Shown piece after piece: positions 53,361 to 64,000 of a DNA stretch of 64,000 nucleotides (the first letter of the stretch is position 1; each line of letters begins with the position of its first letter). The stretch lies in assembly GCA_963169105.1 (NCBI GenBank), contig OY720640.1, positions 55,863,527 to 55,927,526 on the forward strand, read 5' to 3'. This DNA comes from Ceriagrion tenellum. Lineage: Eukaryota; Arthropoda; Insecta; Odonata; Coenagrionidae. Position numbers and translations under genes: made by a program. The notes under the pieces are model-generated. The model worked only from the letters and a program-made list of their open reading frames with translations, made no database searches and was not told the origin of the DNA.

Positions 53361-56278
53361 AAAGTCAACAGCTTGGCAGCACTGCTCCCACACCCAACTT
53401 CCCTCCCTCCTGATAGGCGAGGCGCGGCGGTCCCATGATGTTGGGAAGCTGCGCCTCTTCAACTTCGGAACTCACCCGAGTTCGGTGCAAGTTTTTTGCT
53501 AGCTCCGCACCCAGACCTTTTTTTAATTTCTCTCACAAGGATGGTTCGAGGTCCTTTCCTCCTCGGTCCTTTAGGGGTTAAGGGTTCGGAGTGGACAATA
53601 TATGTATCGGTTTCCTTTACATAATCCCGTACTTTAAAGGAGAGCTTAGAACTCTAGCAGGGTCGAGAGGACGGAAGTTTTCAGCCGGAGAGGTGGTGAG
53701 GGAATGTATCGGATCACGGGAATAGGATCAGTTTTTGGCGTCTGGCCCGGAAAACATCTTTTCCTCTCGAAAGAAGTCGTAGGACAAGGGAGGGAGAGAG
53801 AAAATAACAAGAGGACCAAGGTAAGAGCGAGAGGAGTTACCAGTAAAAAGCGTCGAATTCGGCTTTATAATGTAAAAAAAGGGTTAAGATGGTCGAAGAA
53901 AAACAATCTCATTGAAAACTCAAGGAAATCTTGTCAGTCGCGACTAGTAAATGAGGATACTTAATTGCATCAACCAAAGAATGGTACATACCTTAAAAAT
54001 TTACATTAACTATTTAAAAAACAACGTGACCCAAAACGACATCTCTGAGGTTAGACGCCTCCACACCGAACTTTTTCTCTGCTCTATTTATTTCAGAAGG
54101 AAGTAACAAGTAGCACCAGTTAAATGTTCTCCACATAGAATAGAAATAATATAAATTGCAATGAGTAAATAGCTGAACTTTCTACATAAACCCGTCGAAT
54201 TAGTGGTAGCAATACTGTTCCATGATGTCATCCACCGGGTTCCCGATGTTGCAGCGTTCCGACGCAGCGAAGCGACCGAAATTTAAAAAAAATACAATTT
54301 CAAAAATCAACGTTTTTCGACAGAAGTCATGCTATGTGTTTTTTAGATTATGAGTTTTATATACAAGAAATTCTTTTCAAAATAATGGATGCCTTCCGTT
54401 AATGCGCAGTTAAAACTACATTTCCTAGCAACCCAACAGCATAAATACCTTACCAATACATTGATTTTAAATTTTTTTTAAATAAAAAAAAATATACAGA
54501 CCAACTGCTTATGAGGATTTAGGTAGCAGTCAACAAATTGGAAAAGACTTCAGCTTGTTAGCCGAGGTTCATTTTACACTTTTCCTGTTAGTTTTTGGCC
54601 AATTATGTCACTGGGCAATATTTTAATTTCCCGAGCTAGCTCCGATTCACCTATTCTTCAAACTGCATGGCTGTCGTATTTGGGACATTAATAAGATGTA
54701 TAGCGACCGTAAGTCACAACTGAAGCTTTCAGCACCGTATGTTCAGTGTCTCTTAATAGGATAAGAGGTACATACGTTAGAAAAAGCATAGGGTGAACAT
54801 TCTCTTTATCGATGAATAAAAAGAAAAGTTAATAAGAGGAAATACCTGAAGCAATACCAAAAATTATGGGGCAAGGAACAGACTTGCACATTAAGCGAGG
54901 CCTTGTAAGGCTCCGAGACTCCTTAGGAAAAATATGAGAGCAGATTAGACCATCTAGAGATATTTTGGTCGGAAATAAGAGAAACATAGAAAAGGAAAAA
55001 AGAGAAATGTAAGCCGTGGCGGAGGAGGGGGATAGAAGATGCTGGCAGAAGTTCGAAGACACAGAATTGGAGGAGGAAATAATGTGATTCAATTCTATGT
55101 ATTAACCGCAAAAGTGACAGATAGTAAAAAGCTATCAAAGGTGAGTGAGTAAAAGAAATGACATTTTCCAAGAAAAGCCAGAGAGCTGTCTAATTGTTTG
55201 AAAATGACCATTCGAAAACTATTTCAAATGGTCAATCTAATTACTCTATAAATCTAAAATGTATATATAAACTGCTATATGGCTTCTGAACTCCAGGACG
55301 ATTTCGAACAAAATCAAGAACACACGATCCTCAGGGCCTAGTAAGATATTGGAAAGGCCTAGGGACCCCAAGTGGGTCATTTTTTAACCAACTTTGCTTA
55401 TTTGAGGATAACAATTTAATTCGGTGTATAGGTTTGTTTTCTGCTTTTTTAAATTACTAGCACACATAGAGATTTAGTATTATTAGTATCATATGTCTGA
55501 AATAACAAAGTTTCTTACTTTCTATTTTGGTACACACTTCTTTTTTCCTATTATTTGAGTTTTTTCGTCCGAAAAGTATACACTGTTGCACCCCATCGAC
55601 TGAGCTAAAATCGTTATTTACTTGGTAAGCGCAGTGTTGATTTGGAATGGGAACTTATTCTCGAGATGATTCTCACCTGCACAGTGGTTTAATTCACTCC
55701 CAGTGAATATAAAAACAATTACTAAGGAAAAGACATTTAAACAAAAGTACGTAAATTACCTACTATTGAAAAATTGCTTTTATTCAGTGGATGAATATAT
55801 ATAGAGTATCTAAACAAATGTAAATAAATGTGTGCATATATTGTAACTCTAACCTTATGGCAAAGTACTATGTACTTATTAAATGACTGTTTTTGCTTGC
55901 ATGCTTTTTGTACCTTTATACTGACGGCACCTAATCATTGTTACATTTTAATATGAACAATTTTTAAGGAAATGAAGAAATACATATCTATCTAACTTAG
56001 GTCAAATGATCAACGTCACAATACTACATCAAATTGGAGGAGTATTTTCACCTCTATCTCTCCACTAGTGGTAAATGACGAAAAAATAGTGTAATTCTAC
56101 ATCCGGAAAATTCTTTTTATCCTTTGCAACAATTTAATTTTATCGATTTCCGTAGAAACTAAGCGGACACCATCTTCTAATATCAAACATAAATAATGAT
56201 GAATGGACCATAACAAAGGTCACAGAAGAATTTTACAGGGATTTGATAAAATAACTCAATGGGAAGATTTAAGGTCCT
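53361..56278. other. Unassigned stretch, GC-richer at its start
   Basis: A GC-richer segment at about 53380-53530 precedes AT-rich DNA. The plus frame 53704-53964 is Arg/Lys-rich without a recognisable domain. No gene, RNA or transposon ends are supported. Confidence 0.4.
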
Positions 56279-56640
56279 GTGAAGGAAGGGCATGCACAGG
56301 AAAGACAATACGATCATGAGCTGGCTCCATTGCACGAAGAACTTGATGAAGTAACACATGAATTACCCAAATTACGTTCGGCTGGGGATGTTATTAGAAT
56401 GGATGATGCCAACACCCTCAATGGGCTAATGACGGTTATGCAGCCAGAGGACAGATGGGGTAAAGGGAGGCCCAGACTTCGACGTTGTGAACAGCGACGC
56501 GAGACTACCGGGTATCCGATATTGGTGGATGTTGCTAGGGGTTGGTAAAAATGGCGGAAAATTCAGGAGGAGGCCAACACTCATTAATGGGTTGTCAACC
56601 CAAAGAAAAAGAAATGCTGAGTGAAACCGCCGAGATGTGA
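56279..56640 (+). pseudogene. Non-LTR retrotransposon ORF C-terminal tail
   Basis: The frame reads DRWGKGRPRLRRCEQ, a segment ending in LVDVARGW, a stop, then KWRKIQEEANTH, a second stop and WVVNPKKKKC. GRP-LRW-----------G------A-DR--WRKI--EA-TH-GL is the conserved last block of several LINE ORFs in animals, lying beyond the polymerase. Upstream (VTHELPKLRSAGDVIRMDD) the similarity fades. It is a heavily truncated relic, different from the copies at 13.5 and 41.1 kb. Confidence 0.55.
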
Positions 56641-57529
56641 AGTGTTTCCTTCACTTACCATAACTAAAGTAACAGTTTAAAATAAATATTAAAGCACACA
56701 GTTGACCTCAATCTAAATAAAAATCAATTCAGGAAGAATTAAGACAGCCAAGCATTTGTAGATCGAATAAAATTATAAAATACTTAACTACTTTAAGCAT
56801 AAAGAAGTATACCGTTGCTTGAATTATTTCAATGGAAAATAGCAGCAAATATAAAAAACGAGCATCATAGTTGGGAAATCCCCTCAAGGAAGGTTGAGGG
56901 AAAATACTTAGGCCAGCTAAAGCGAGACATCTTACAGCGACCAAACAAGCACATGAAGGAGGTAGGAAGAAAAAGTAAGGAACGGAAGGATGAAGCCAAC
57001 CAAAAGGTTAAACAACTAATGATAATGATCAGGACCACACAGCTACCACCCCTGATAAAATCGATGCAATTCCCACCACAAATCAACGCTATACCTTCTC
57101 AAGTAAGATAATTACACCGTACATTCTGGGATACGATGGAAAATAATTCATTACGGCATGAAATTCCCAAATGAGATTCTACACTACCATGAGGTATGTG
57201 ACGGACCTATGATCATGGAATGAAATTAATACTAGAGCAGTCTCAACACGGACCTCAATCATCACCAGCTCCTCTCCTACCAAGACAAAAATTTAAGGAA
57301 GAAAATATAATTCATGAGGCAATTTTATTTTTCATTTATTCTTCACTTCCACCCGACCCACATTTTCTCAATTACGCCACGCATTGGGTCAGACAGCTAC
57401 ATAATCCCTTTTCATGAAGGGAAGGGGTTTAGGTTCAGGCAAGTTCGAAGAGATGATTGTCTAGCACCCCGGAATACAACCCCTGGATTAATTAAATAGG
57501 GAAACCCGGAACGGGAGATAGAATTGTGA
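56641..57529. other. Unassigned stretch
   Basis: Short lysine-rich open frame 56815-57111 with antisense overlap and no motif. Nothing else recognised. Confidence 0.4.
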
Positions 57530-58160
57530 CGTCAAGAGAGTGGGGGAGGGTGGCGGCGAAATGTTTTCGCTCGACGCGCGGATCCGGTCGAATCATTCCG
57601 CGAAAGGCGATTGGCCCACCAGGGAGAAGGAAGAGGAGGGATTTCTCCCACAAACCAGCGAAGAAAAAAAACAATTTTTGAACCCACCCTCTTGAATATT
57701 TATCCCCGTTTCCCCTCCACACCCATCCAGTAGATAGTCCCGGAAAACATTTTTAAAAATTTATCTTTCCCTTTACCAAAAACGTCCTCTTTTTCCTCCA
57801 AATTATCCTCTCGCAGCGCAGGAAAGGAATGAAATGGCCGGTCAAAAGGATAAAATATAAATTTAAAAAGAAAAAGAAACCATCGGAAGGAAGATCTTTC
57901 TCTCTCCTCCCCCCCTCCCTCCTCCCTGCCCCAGAAATCGACTCCATTAATTTGCAAGACATTATCCGCCCAGTGGGAGATAGAGAGGGCGTGAGAGGGC
58001 ATGAGAGGGCGGTGAGAACGTGCCACAGTTGCGGAATGTTTCCCCGGTCGGTCGGCGGAGAGGGTCCCTCACCCCAACGGGGAGAGGTGCGGGAGGGAAG
58101 GGTGGGGTAACTCCCCGCGGGAAATGTTCCGGGAGAAGGAAGTAAGGGGGAAGCACGACC
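57530..58160. other. CpG- and GC-rich patch, possible regulatory region
   Basis: Compared with its flanks this segment is rich in G+C and CpG (for example GGCGGCGAAATG, CGCTCGACGCGCGGATCCGG, CCCCGCGGGAAATG). It contains TGACGTCA at 57528-57535 (CRE-like), an inverted CCAAT box in GCGATTGGCCCACC near 57610, and GAGAGGGC-TGAGAGGGC short repeats around 57985-58010. These features fit a promoter region, but no start site, TATA box or adjacent exon can be pointed to. The open frames on both strands overlap and look compositional. Confidence 0.3.
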
Positions 58161-58496
58161 CCCTTTACTTACATCGGTTCCATGGGTAAAGAGATCCATC
58201 GCGAACTCAATTCACATGCGAGGCGACCAAGACCGTCGTCCCTGAATGAGCCGCAGTATGCATTTGACCGACATATTTCGGGTTCATTACCGTTCGGCTT
58301 GAGAGAACGACGACGCTAAATTTTTCCTTGAATGAAGTCTCTCTAAGTCATCGCAACCGAATGCACAAAAAAAGACTAGGGTCGACCGACTTCGATCATC
58401 ACGACTGGACCGATTAAAAGCAGCGCTTTGCGCGTAATACTGCAATTAATTGTAACGTGCATTTCTCCGAATACTCAAGCAGTGATTCTATTCGCA

Positions 58497-59070
58497 ATAT
58501 TGACGACCCAATTAAGTCCGGAGGTTTATTTCATAGGTTAAAAATGGCATCTGCTTATAGTTGATATTTATAGCAAATATTTTTTGGGATTTGTGGGCTA
58601 AATTCATTTTTTTCCAAAGGAAAAGTCGATAACTACCATTTAGGAATCTTTGTCTCGAAAATAGTATGTTTCATATCGAGACCTATCAGTTAGTTCTCAT
58701 TGGTCTCACGAAGGTCTTCATTACAGATCTCATATAAATGTACTCAAAAATCTTCAAAATGATTTACCAATATATTACGACCCAATAATATCCGGATATT
58801 TTTTTCACAGGTGAAAAATGGCATCTGCTTATAGTTGATATTTATAGCAAATATTTTTTCGGATTTGTGAGCTAAATTCATTTTTTTTCAAAGGAAAAGT
58901 CGATAACTATCATTCAGGAATCTTTGTCTCGAAAAAAGTAAATATGTTCCATGTAGAGACCTATCAGTTTGTTTTCACTGGTCTCACGAAGGCCTTCATC
59001 ACAGGTCTCATATAAATGTACTCAAAAAATGATCAAAATGAATTTACTGATATATTACGGAATAATAACC
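58497..59070. repeat. Tandem duplication, about 275-280 bp units
   Basis: Two well-preserved units start at about 58497 and 58771, with the beginning of a third at 59051. Long near-identical blocks include AATGGCATCTGCTTATAGTT, GATATTTATAGCAAATATTT, AAAGGAAAAGTCGATAACTA, GGAATCTTTGTCTCGAAAA, GAGACCTATCAGTT and TCTCATATAAATGTACTCAA. This is the freshest tandem repeat in the window and may be a short satellite array. There is no open frame. Confidence 0.9.
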
Positions 59071-61159
59071 ATGTCCACAGGAAAGACGTAGCCATTTTTC
59101 TTTCAATAACGTCGCCTTCAGCACTGTCACAGAGAGAATAGATTTAATGAATGTAGCGACATGTGAGGAATATAATGATTAGGCCAATCCAAAGAAGCGC
59201 ATTACAATTTACACTGCTCACTCACTCAACAGCATTACCATTATCAGTTTTCATCATATCGAGTACTGGTCAATAGCAGCTCATTAATCGACGATATCAC
59301 TTTTACCTTAAATATCACTCTTAAAAATCTCTCAAAATTTGTTCGGGAAGTTTTACACAAAACACATTTATTCAGACTTTTAAGGTCCTCCAGCGTCTTT
59401 TGTCAAAAATAAATTTTAAAACCAAACCATTTCTATTTGATAGGGCATACATGGATGGTACCACCACTGCTCTTTCGGCAATTAATAAGATATTTTAAGC
59501 AAACCGAAATAGTAATACAATAATTTCAACAATTCGTTGTGCTACGGAGAGAAATTTAAAATAATTATTAAGGATATTGGATCGGTAGTGTACTAATTTC
59601 TCCTCCCAACGATTGAAAAATAGTCAATTCACTTGAGAAAGTGAGACAGCATCTTTCGTTTTGTATTACTAAAATCCGATAATAACAGCACTTAGAAGTT
59701 AATAAAGTGCTCCTAATTTTGAGCTGAGGACATTCATAAAAATATAATCACTATTAAATATGCGGGACTTCAAGGTGATTTCGTTTATCATCGCACATTT
59801 TATCTTTTTCACTGATACAAAGAATAAAAAGCTAAAAAGTGATGCCATAGATTAAAGATATTAAAATGGAGCAGGGAATGACCCATGACTACGACTAACT
59901 ACACGCATAATCGCATTCCATATAATATATTTGATAAACGAATTGGTAATTAGACTAAGCGTGGTTTACTTATGAATTTTGCAATGATGACTTGCTAGAG
60001 CAAAGCACCCTTCGTCCATGATTACTTTAAAAAAAGTTACAAATAATATGTACATGCATACTCGTCTCTGCACACTCAATACCGAAAAATTGATAAATAC
60101 GTAAAGACATATGGAAACCATGAGCAAACCACCAAGATCGAGAGCATCTCGGCAGAATAGCTAATACACACGCATAGTTTAGAAGATCGTAAAAGCATCA
60201 CAAACCTTGTAACCTGAATGTCAATTATCCACTACAGTAGAAGCCAGTCAATTTTCGTCCATCTGCATCAATAGCGAGAAGGTACTGCACCATTCCTCGG
60301 GAGCAGATTTTTCTGCATTTGCGCACTAGTAAATACGAGATCCATTAGAAAAAGCCTGCTTAAACGAAAGAAAAAAGGAAAAAATTATTCAAAGTTACTG
60401 CCATTAAGTTTACATCCCCGTTCTTATAAGATGAATAAAATGTACTAAATTTCTAATGTATGTTAAAAATGTGTCATTAAGTACAAACAATGACAATGTA
60501 TTGACGAAAATGTAAGGTACCACTGCAGTGGTAAATAAATGCACTAAAAGCGGCACAGTACATTAATGCACCAAAAGTAGTACAGTACAGTAATAAATTT
60601 CGGAAATTACCCAAATAAATCAGTGAAAAGTATAAATGACACGTGAATAAGCTTTCCATATCTAGAACCATCATACCGCCAAAATTAATATTGCCAATTT
60701 CATTAAGTAAGTGTCAAAATCATTATCTTTACACTCTCAAAACTGAGAATTTAAATTTATACTTACTCTGATAAACTTCAATTTGATAAAAATATTTCAT
60801 TGCAACGTATTTAGCCGAACTGAGTTATACAAATTCGTTTCTTTCTAGTAAATAAGTTGTAATCAGTCATTGTTTAAATAAAAGGCCTTCACTAACATAG
60901 GTGACATCGTTAACGTACAATTCACATCTGTCCTCGCCCACCTCAATTCCTATTTTTTTATTTAAAGAAAAATAGTCCACGTGCAGCGAAATTGCCAATT
61001 TAAAGTATACTTGTAATAAACACAAAAATACACACATATTAACGACAATAACTGCAAAAATAACAAAAAACTTTACTTAGACGATCTGGAGTCGGTGTCC
61101 AAGTCTGTTACTGTCTAGGTTCGCTGTTTATTTAAGGACAGATTAGCTGAGGCGAAGTT
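59071..61159. other. Unassigned AT-rich stretch with a small tandem repeat
   Basis: A 27-bp unit occurs twice at 60540-60593 (TGCACTAAAAGCGGCACAGT and TGCACCAAAAGTAGTACAGT, each followed by ACATTAA/ACAGTAA). No gene or transposon end was recognised. Confidence 0.45.
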
Positions 61160-61770
61160 GGTGAAGTTTTATGTCGATAGGGAAAAGGGATCGATATCAG
61201 TAGGAAGTGAATTTATCAGGGAGGAGAGACGGAAGAAGAGCGAGCGTTTAATTAGTGATAATCTTGGAGTTGTGATGTAGAGTAATGGGTTAGATCTGGT
61301 GGGACAAGAAAGGCACTCTGATGTTGATGAATGAGGAGAGTTTGGGACTGTCAATGGAAGAATCAAGGGTATTGTAAATAAGTTGTAAGTCGGATTTAAG
61401 TCTGCGATGAAATATACTACAAATGGAGAGGGAAGATAATATCTCATTTGTGGATGCATTGCGGAAATTTAGCGTTCTTTATTTCACTATTTTAGCGAAT
61501 GAAGTTATCACACTGTTAAGGGTTGCGAGATTTGAGGCTTCTGAATTAGACCATATTGGGGAGCAATAAGTAAGTATCGGAAGAACAATGGACTGTAGTG
61601 AGGGAGTATCTGACTGTAGAGAGGGAGTATATCTGTGAAGCGATATCAAAGACTTAAAATCGAGACATGGCCTTCGATTTAATTGCCTGAATATGGTCAC
61701 TGAAATGAAGTTTAGGTCAACAATTATTCCCAGATCTTTGATGGAGAACACGCGAGTCAGTGGCATTTAG
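61160..61770 (-). pseudogene. Non-LTR reverse transcriptase C-terminal region, antisense
   Basis: The minus strand from 61766 reads FSIKDLGIIVDLNF, LPILTYCSPIWSNSEASNLA and TLNSVITSF, shifts frame, then continues as FIADLNPTYNLFTIP and LFFRLSSLINSLPTDIDPFS with a stop at 61169. VKDLGI--D--L-F--H, LV-PILEYCS-IW, -LN-+Q--F and an R--+L-N-LP-+ID-F end is the thumb-to-tail order of jockey-like polymerases. Near 61600 a short tandem duplication (PSLQSDTPSLQS) is visible. This copy is 5'-truncated and broken by at least one frameshift. Confidence 0.75.
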
Positions 61771-61791
61771 TTAATCCTCCCACTCCGTGAC

Positions 61792-61842
61792 TGGTGTCCT
61801 AACCCCCTCTGCTGTACGTCTCCACGGTGGCTCGCGGGGTAG
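61792..61842 (+). repeat. Possible 3'-end fragment of the GATGTAG-tailed LINE
   Basis: GGTGTCCTAACCCCCTCTGC followed by GGTGGCTCGCGGGGTA resembles the conserved 3' end of the family at 6840-6890 and 10905-10945, but the GATGTAG tail and all coding blocks are missing. It directly precedes the antisense element's start at 61770, so it could be a small truncated insertion. Confidence 0.4.
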
Positions 61843-63244
61843 GCTGCAATAATAGGTTTCTTCATCAAGGAGAAGAATAAAAAGCAGTGAGTCACCGTAA
61901 TGCAAGATGTATTGAAATCATTACAGATTTTACGACCCCGATGGATAATCCTGATGTATGGTCCATTTAGTCGACGAGGAACTGATCGATAACCTAAATA
62001 GTCATCCATGGAAGCCTGGCGAAATAAAGCAGTTACTTTAAAAAATGTGTTCGTCTGACCAACTAATGACGACAATAACATTCTGTACATTCAGATGCGA
62101 GGCACACAGTCATAACGATTATGCGCGCTCATTCATGTAAGAGACTCAACAGCCTGAGTAACATCAAGTTATCACGAAACTGCGATGTTAGCCCTTAGAA
62201 TCGACATTAATGGAGAAATGCGTAGGGTAACAGTACGATAGCTGGTGTTCCACTTTTCCGCTCCCCATTTGATCCCCTAGGTGATTTGTTACAGGTATTG
62301 GGTACCATTTGACCCCAAACGTGAATACCATTACTAGCCACGATTCCTGATTACTCCACAAACCCTACTCATGCCCGTTTCCTGACTCACGCTAATTGCC
62401 AACTCCTCATTTAGAAATTACTTAGGCTCATTTTCAGAAATTACTTAGCCTCATTACAAAAATCCATTTCTCTAACACCACTACCACTGCATTACAGAGA
62501 TAAATGACGTAAAAGTCAAAGGAGACCAAGACTTGACATCGAAGAACTAAAAGTACGGGGAACTTGGACTATACGAAGCTCTCCCCCTCTTCGAAATCTG
62601 AATCCTCTCATTCCTTAATTTAAAAACTCGACATTATTACTTGCTTTTTAAAAACCATAAAAACAACTAACTAGTCTTCTGCATAAAAAAAACCCAAATA
62701 ACGAATCTCAACCCCGGTTGGCAACGGGAAAGAGGATTTATTAATTTTTTAACTTTTTCTTTTGAAGTACCAAAGTATTTTTCTAAATATGCAGGATATG
62801 AATTTCACCGATATGCAATGATGTATTTTCGAAATATATCTTCTCAGAAAGTACTCGCGCTTGGCGGCACTCAGACACAATGTCATACAGAACTCGGGCG
62901 ATGATGTCACGGAACGGTCTCGTTAAGAGAAAATCAATGTATTTGCTCGCTGAGTTCAGCTAGGTATTCTTTTTTCACGAAATAATCATATTATTTTCCA
63001 GTGTGGTGGAAAAAAATAGAATAATTTGACCCTTCACGTTGAAACACGAGTAGATTGGCGAGGCGCCACCGTGCGGTGACGTCAGGTAAACGAGATGCAG
63101 TTCGGCGTCACGTGACTGTTTCACATGGTTAAGCACTTTTTACAGGCAATAGTTCATGTATGCGGTTGACAGCTTTGATTATATGTTTGACTTCTTTGGA
63201 AAAATGTTGTTGCTTTCGCCAATTATGTACGAAAAACAAATTTC
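61843..63244. other. Unassigned stretch with a diverged dispersed repeat
   Basis: Positions about 62860-63120 share ordered words with 26620-26960 (TTGGCGGC, GATGTCAC/GACGTCAC, CTTCACGTTGAAA, ACCGTGCGGTGACGTCA, CGAGATGC). The rest has no recognisable gene. Confidence 0.4.
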
Positions 63245-63979
63245 ATGCGTGTATTTAGAGAGATTAATACCATACTTAAGTACACATATCAAATATATAA
63301 TATACATATAAATACGCATTACTACATATGGAGCTTAGGTAGCTTCAAAGGAATTCCTGTGGATAGCTACCAATGGGGGGCATCCATTTCTTCCCCCCTC
63401 CTTTGGCATGCCAGTACTGAAACGCAACGGAAGGTCCTATCATTACCTTCCCTGGGACCTCAAAACCCGTTTGTAATTTCAGGAGCACCACTTTTCAAGG
63501 CCTTGCCGGTCTCAAATCCTTTGACAGTCTTGTCAATGTACACCAACTGCCAACAGAGAGCACCGCCACTCGTCTTTGAAAATCGGCATGCAGAGCGCGA
63601 CGGAATCGGAAAACCTGAAATATTCAGAGGCTCAAAAATCGAGTCACTCACGACGCACCGCCACCGCGGGACAGGAGCCGATCCGCTAACATTTTCTTTT
63701 TTGCGACTGATCGAAGCGAAAAACCTAAATCCATCGCACTCCGATTCGCAATCCATTCAAAACCTGACGCCACCGGGCGCCTCGCGCTTTTCCGCATTTC
63801 CAGCGCCATTCCGTACCCCTCAACGCCTCGAGGCGAAATTCCTCAGAATATGTTTGATCGACGCCGATTTCCGCTTCTCTCCGTCGGGGTTTTCAAAATT
63901 CAATGCCGCATCGCAATATAAAATTTTTACTGGCAAAAGATTCGATGAATCGCATGCATCGCACGAAGCTGCATGTTAG
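63245..63979 (+). other. Longest open frame (244 codons), unrecognised
   Basis: The frame 63245-63979 begins in AT-rich DNA and continues through a CpG-rich segment (63540-63900). The predicted product starts MRVFREINTILKYTYQIYNI and later contains RSKIESLTTHRHRG-like and proline/phenylalanine-rich stretches (SRFSAFPAPFRTPQRLE). I see no domain, signal peptide or membrane segment, and no Kozak-like context stands out. Antisense frame 63460-63756 overlaps it. In CpG-rich DNA stop codons are rarer, so the length alone is weak evidence. It could be an unknown gene, a CpG-island shadow next to a gene beyond the right edge, or chance. Confidence 0.2.
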
Positions 63980-64000
63980 AGCATATCGCCTTGCTTTGCA

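Noticed and set aside
57753..58199. Overlapping open frames on both strands
   Set aside because: GC-rich composition removes stops; translations are Pro/Arg/Gly-rich and unrelated to known proteins.
1..64000. CRISPR array, bacterial operon, rRNA or viral genome
   Set aside because: No regularly spaced identical repeats, no ribosomal RNA words, no operon-like gene packing; the content is that of an animal intergenic region.

Overview
This window looks like AT-rich intergenic or intronic DNA from an arthropod, most likely an insect. The evidence is the density and type of decayed transposons: several non-LTR retrotransposon families, tRNA-derived SINEs, and hAT, Merlin-like, mariner-like, TTAA-target and Penelope-like elements. 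There is no bacterial gene organisation and no convincing intact host gene. Species and order cannot be fixed from the sequence. Almost every supported coding feature is a broken transposon protein; most of the other short open frames look like chance.

Layout, left to right. 0-5 kb: an antisense non-LTR endonuclease remnant at the edge, a Merlin-like transposase relic, and two oppositely oriented copies of a tRNA-derived SINE, one split by a 437-bp hAT-type MITE with a perfect 8-bp target duplication. 5.5-6.9 kb: the best-preserved non-LTR retrotransposon, with FADD box and a GATGTAG-type 3' tail. It is interrupted by a 50-bp near-perfect hairpin flanked by TTAA. Three more copies of this family lie near 10.4, 20.2 and 47.6 kb. 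8-20 kb: a second SINE family, antisense fragments of other non-LTR families and a 288-bp fold-back element. 21.2-24.6 kb: a TTAA-flanked element carrying a transposase C-terminus with a TQNNNESLN motif (Mutator-like/Kolobok type). Right against it is a complete 2.16-kb hAT element whose BED-finger transposase has three frameshifts.

29-36 kb is the most interesting part. It holds a cluster of Penelope-like element (PLE) remnants, several built as inverted terminal repeats. At least three carry sequences matching the conserved core of type I hammerhead ribozymes (31.6, 33.8 and 34.35 kb). One PLE (34.25-35.49 kb) retains the reverse-transcriptase C-terminal part, with the catalytic YVDD codons duplicated in tandem. 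It sits at the junction of a local tandem duplication that includes a TA-flanked mariner-like element.

36-64 kb: mostly unassigned AT-rich DNA with further antisense non-LTR remnants (41.1, 48.5 and 61.2 kb), a sense C-terminal remnant (56.3 kb), several diverged tandem duplications (49.4, 51.3, 52.8 and 58.5 kb), and CpG-rich patches at 57.5-58.2 and 63.5-63.9 kb that could be regulatory but carry no recognisable gene.

The genes do not work together as a pathway. The window records repeated insertion, nesting, local duplication and decay of selfish elements. All calls rest on reading the sequence by eye; no database search was run.
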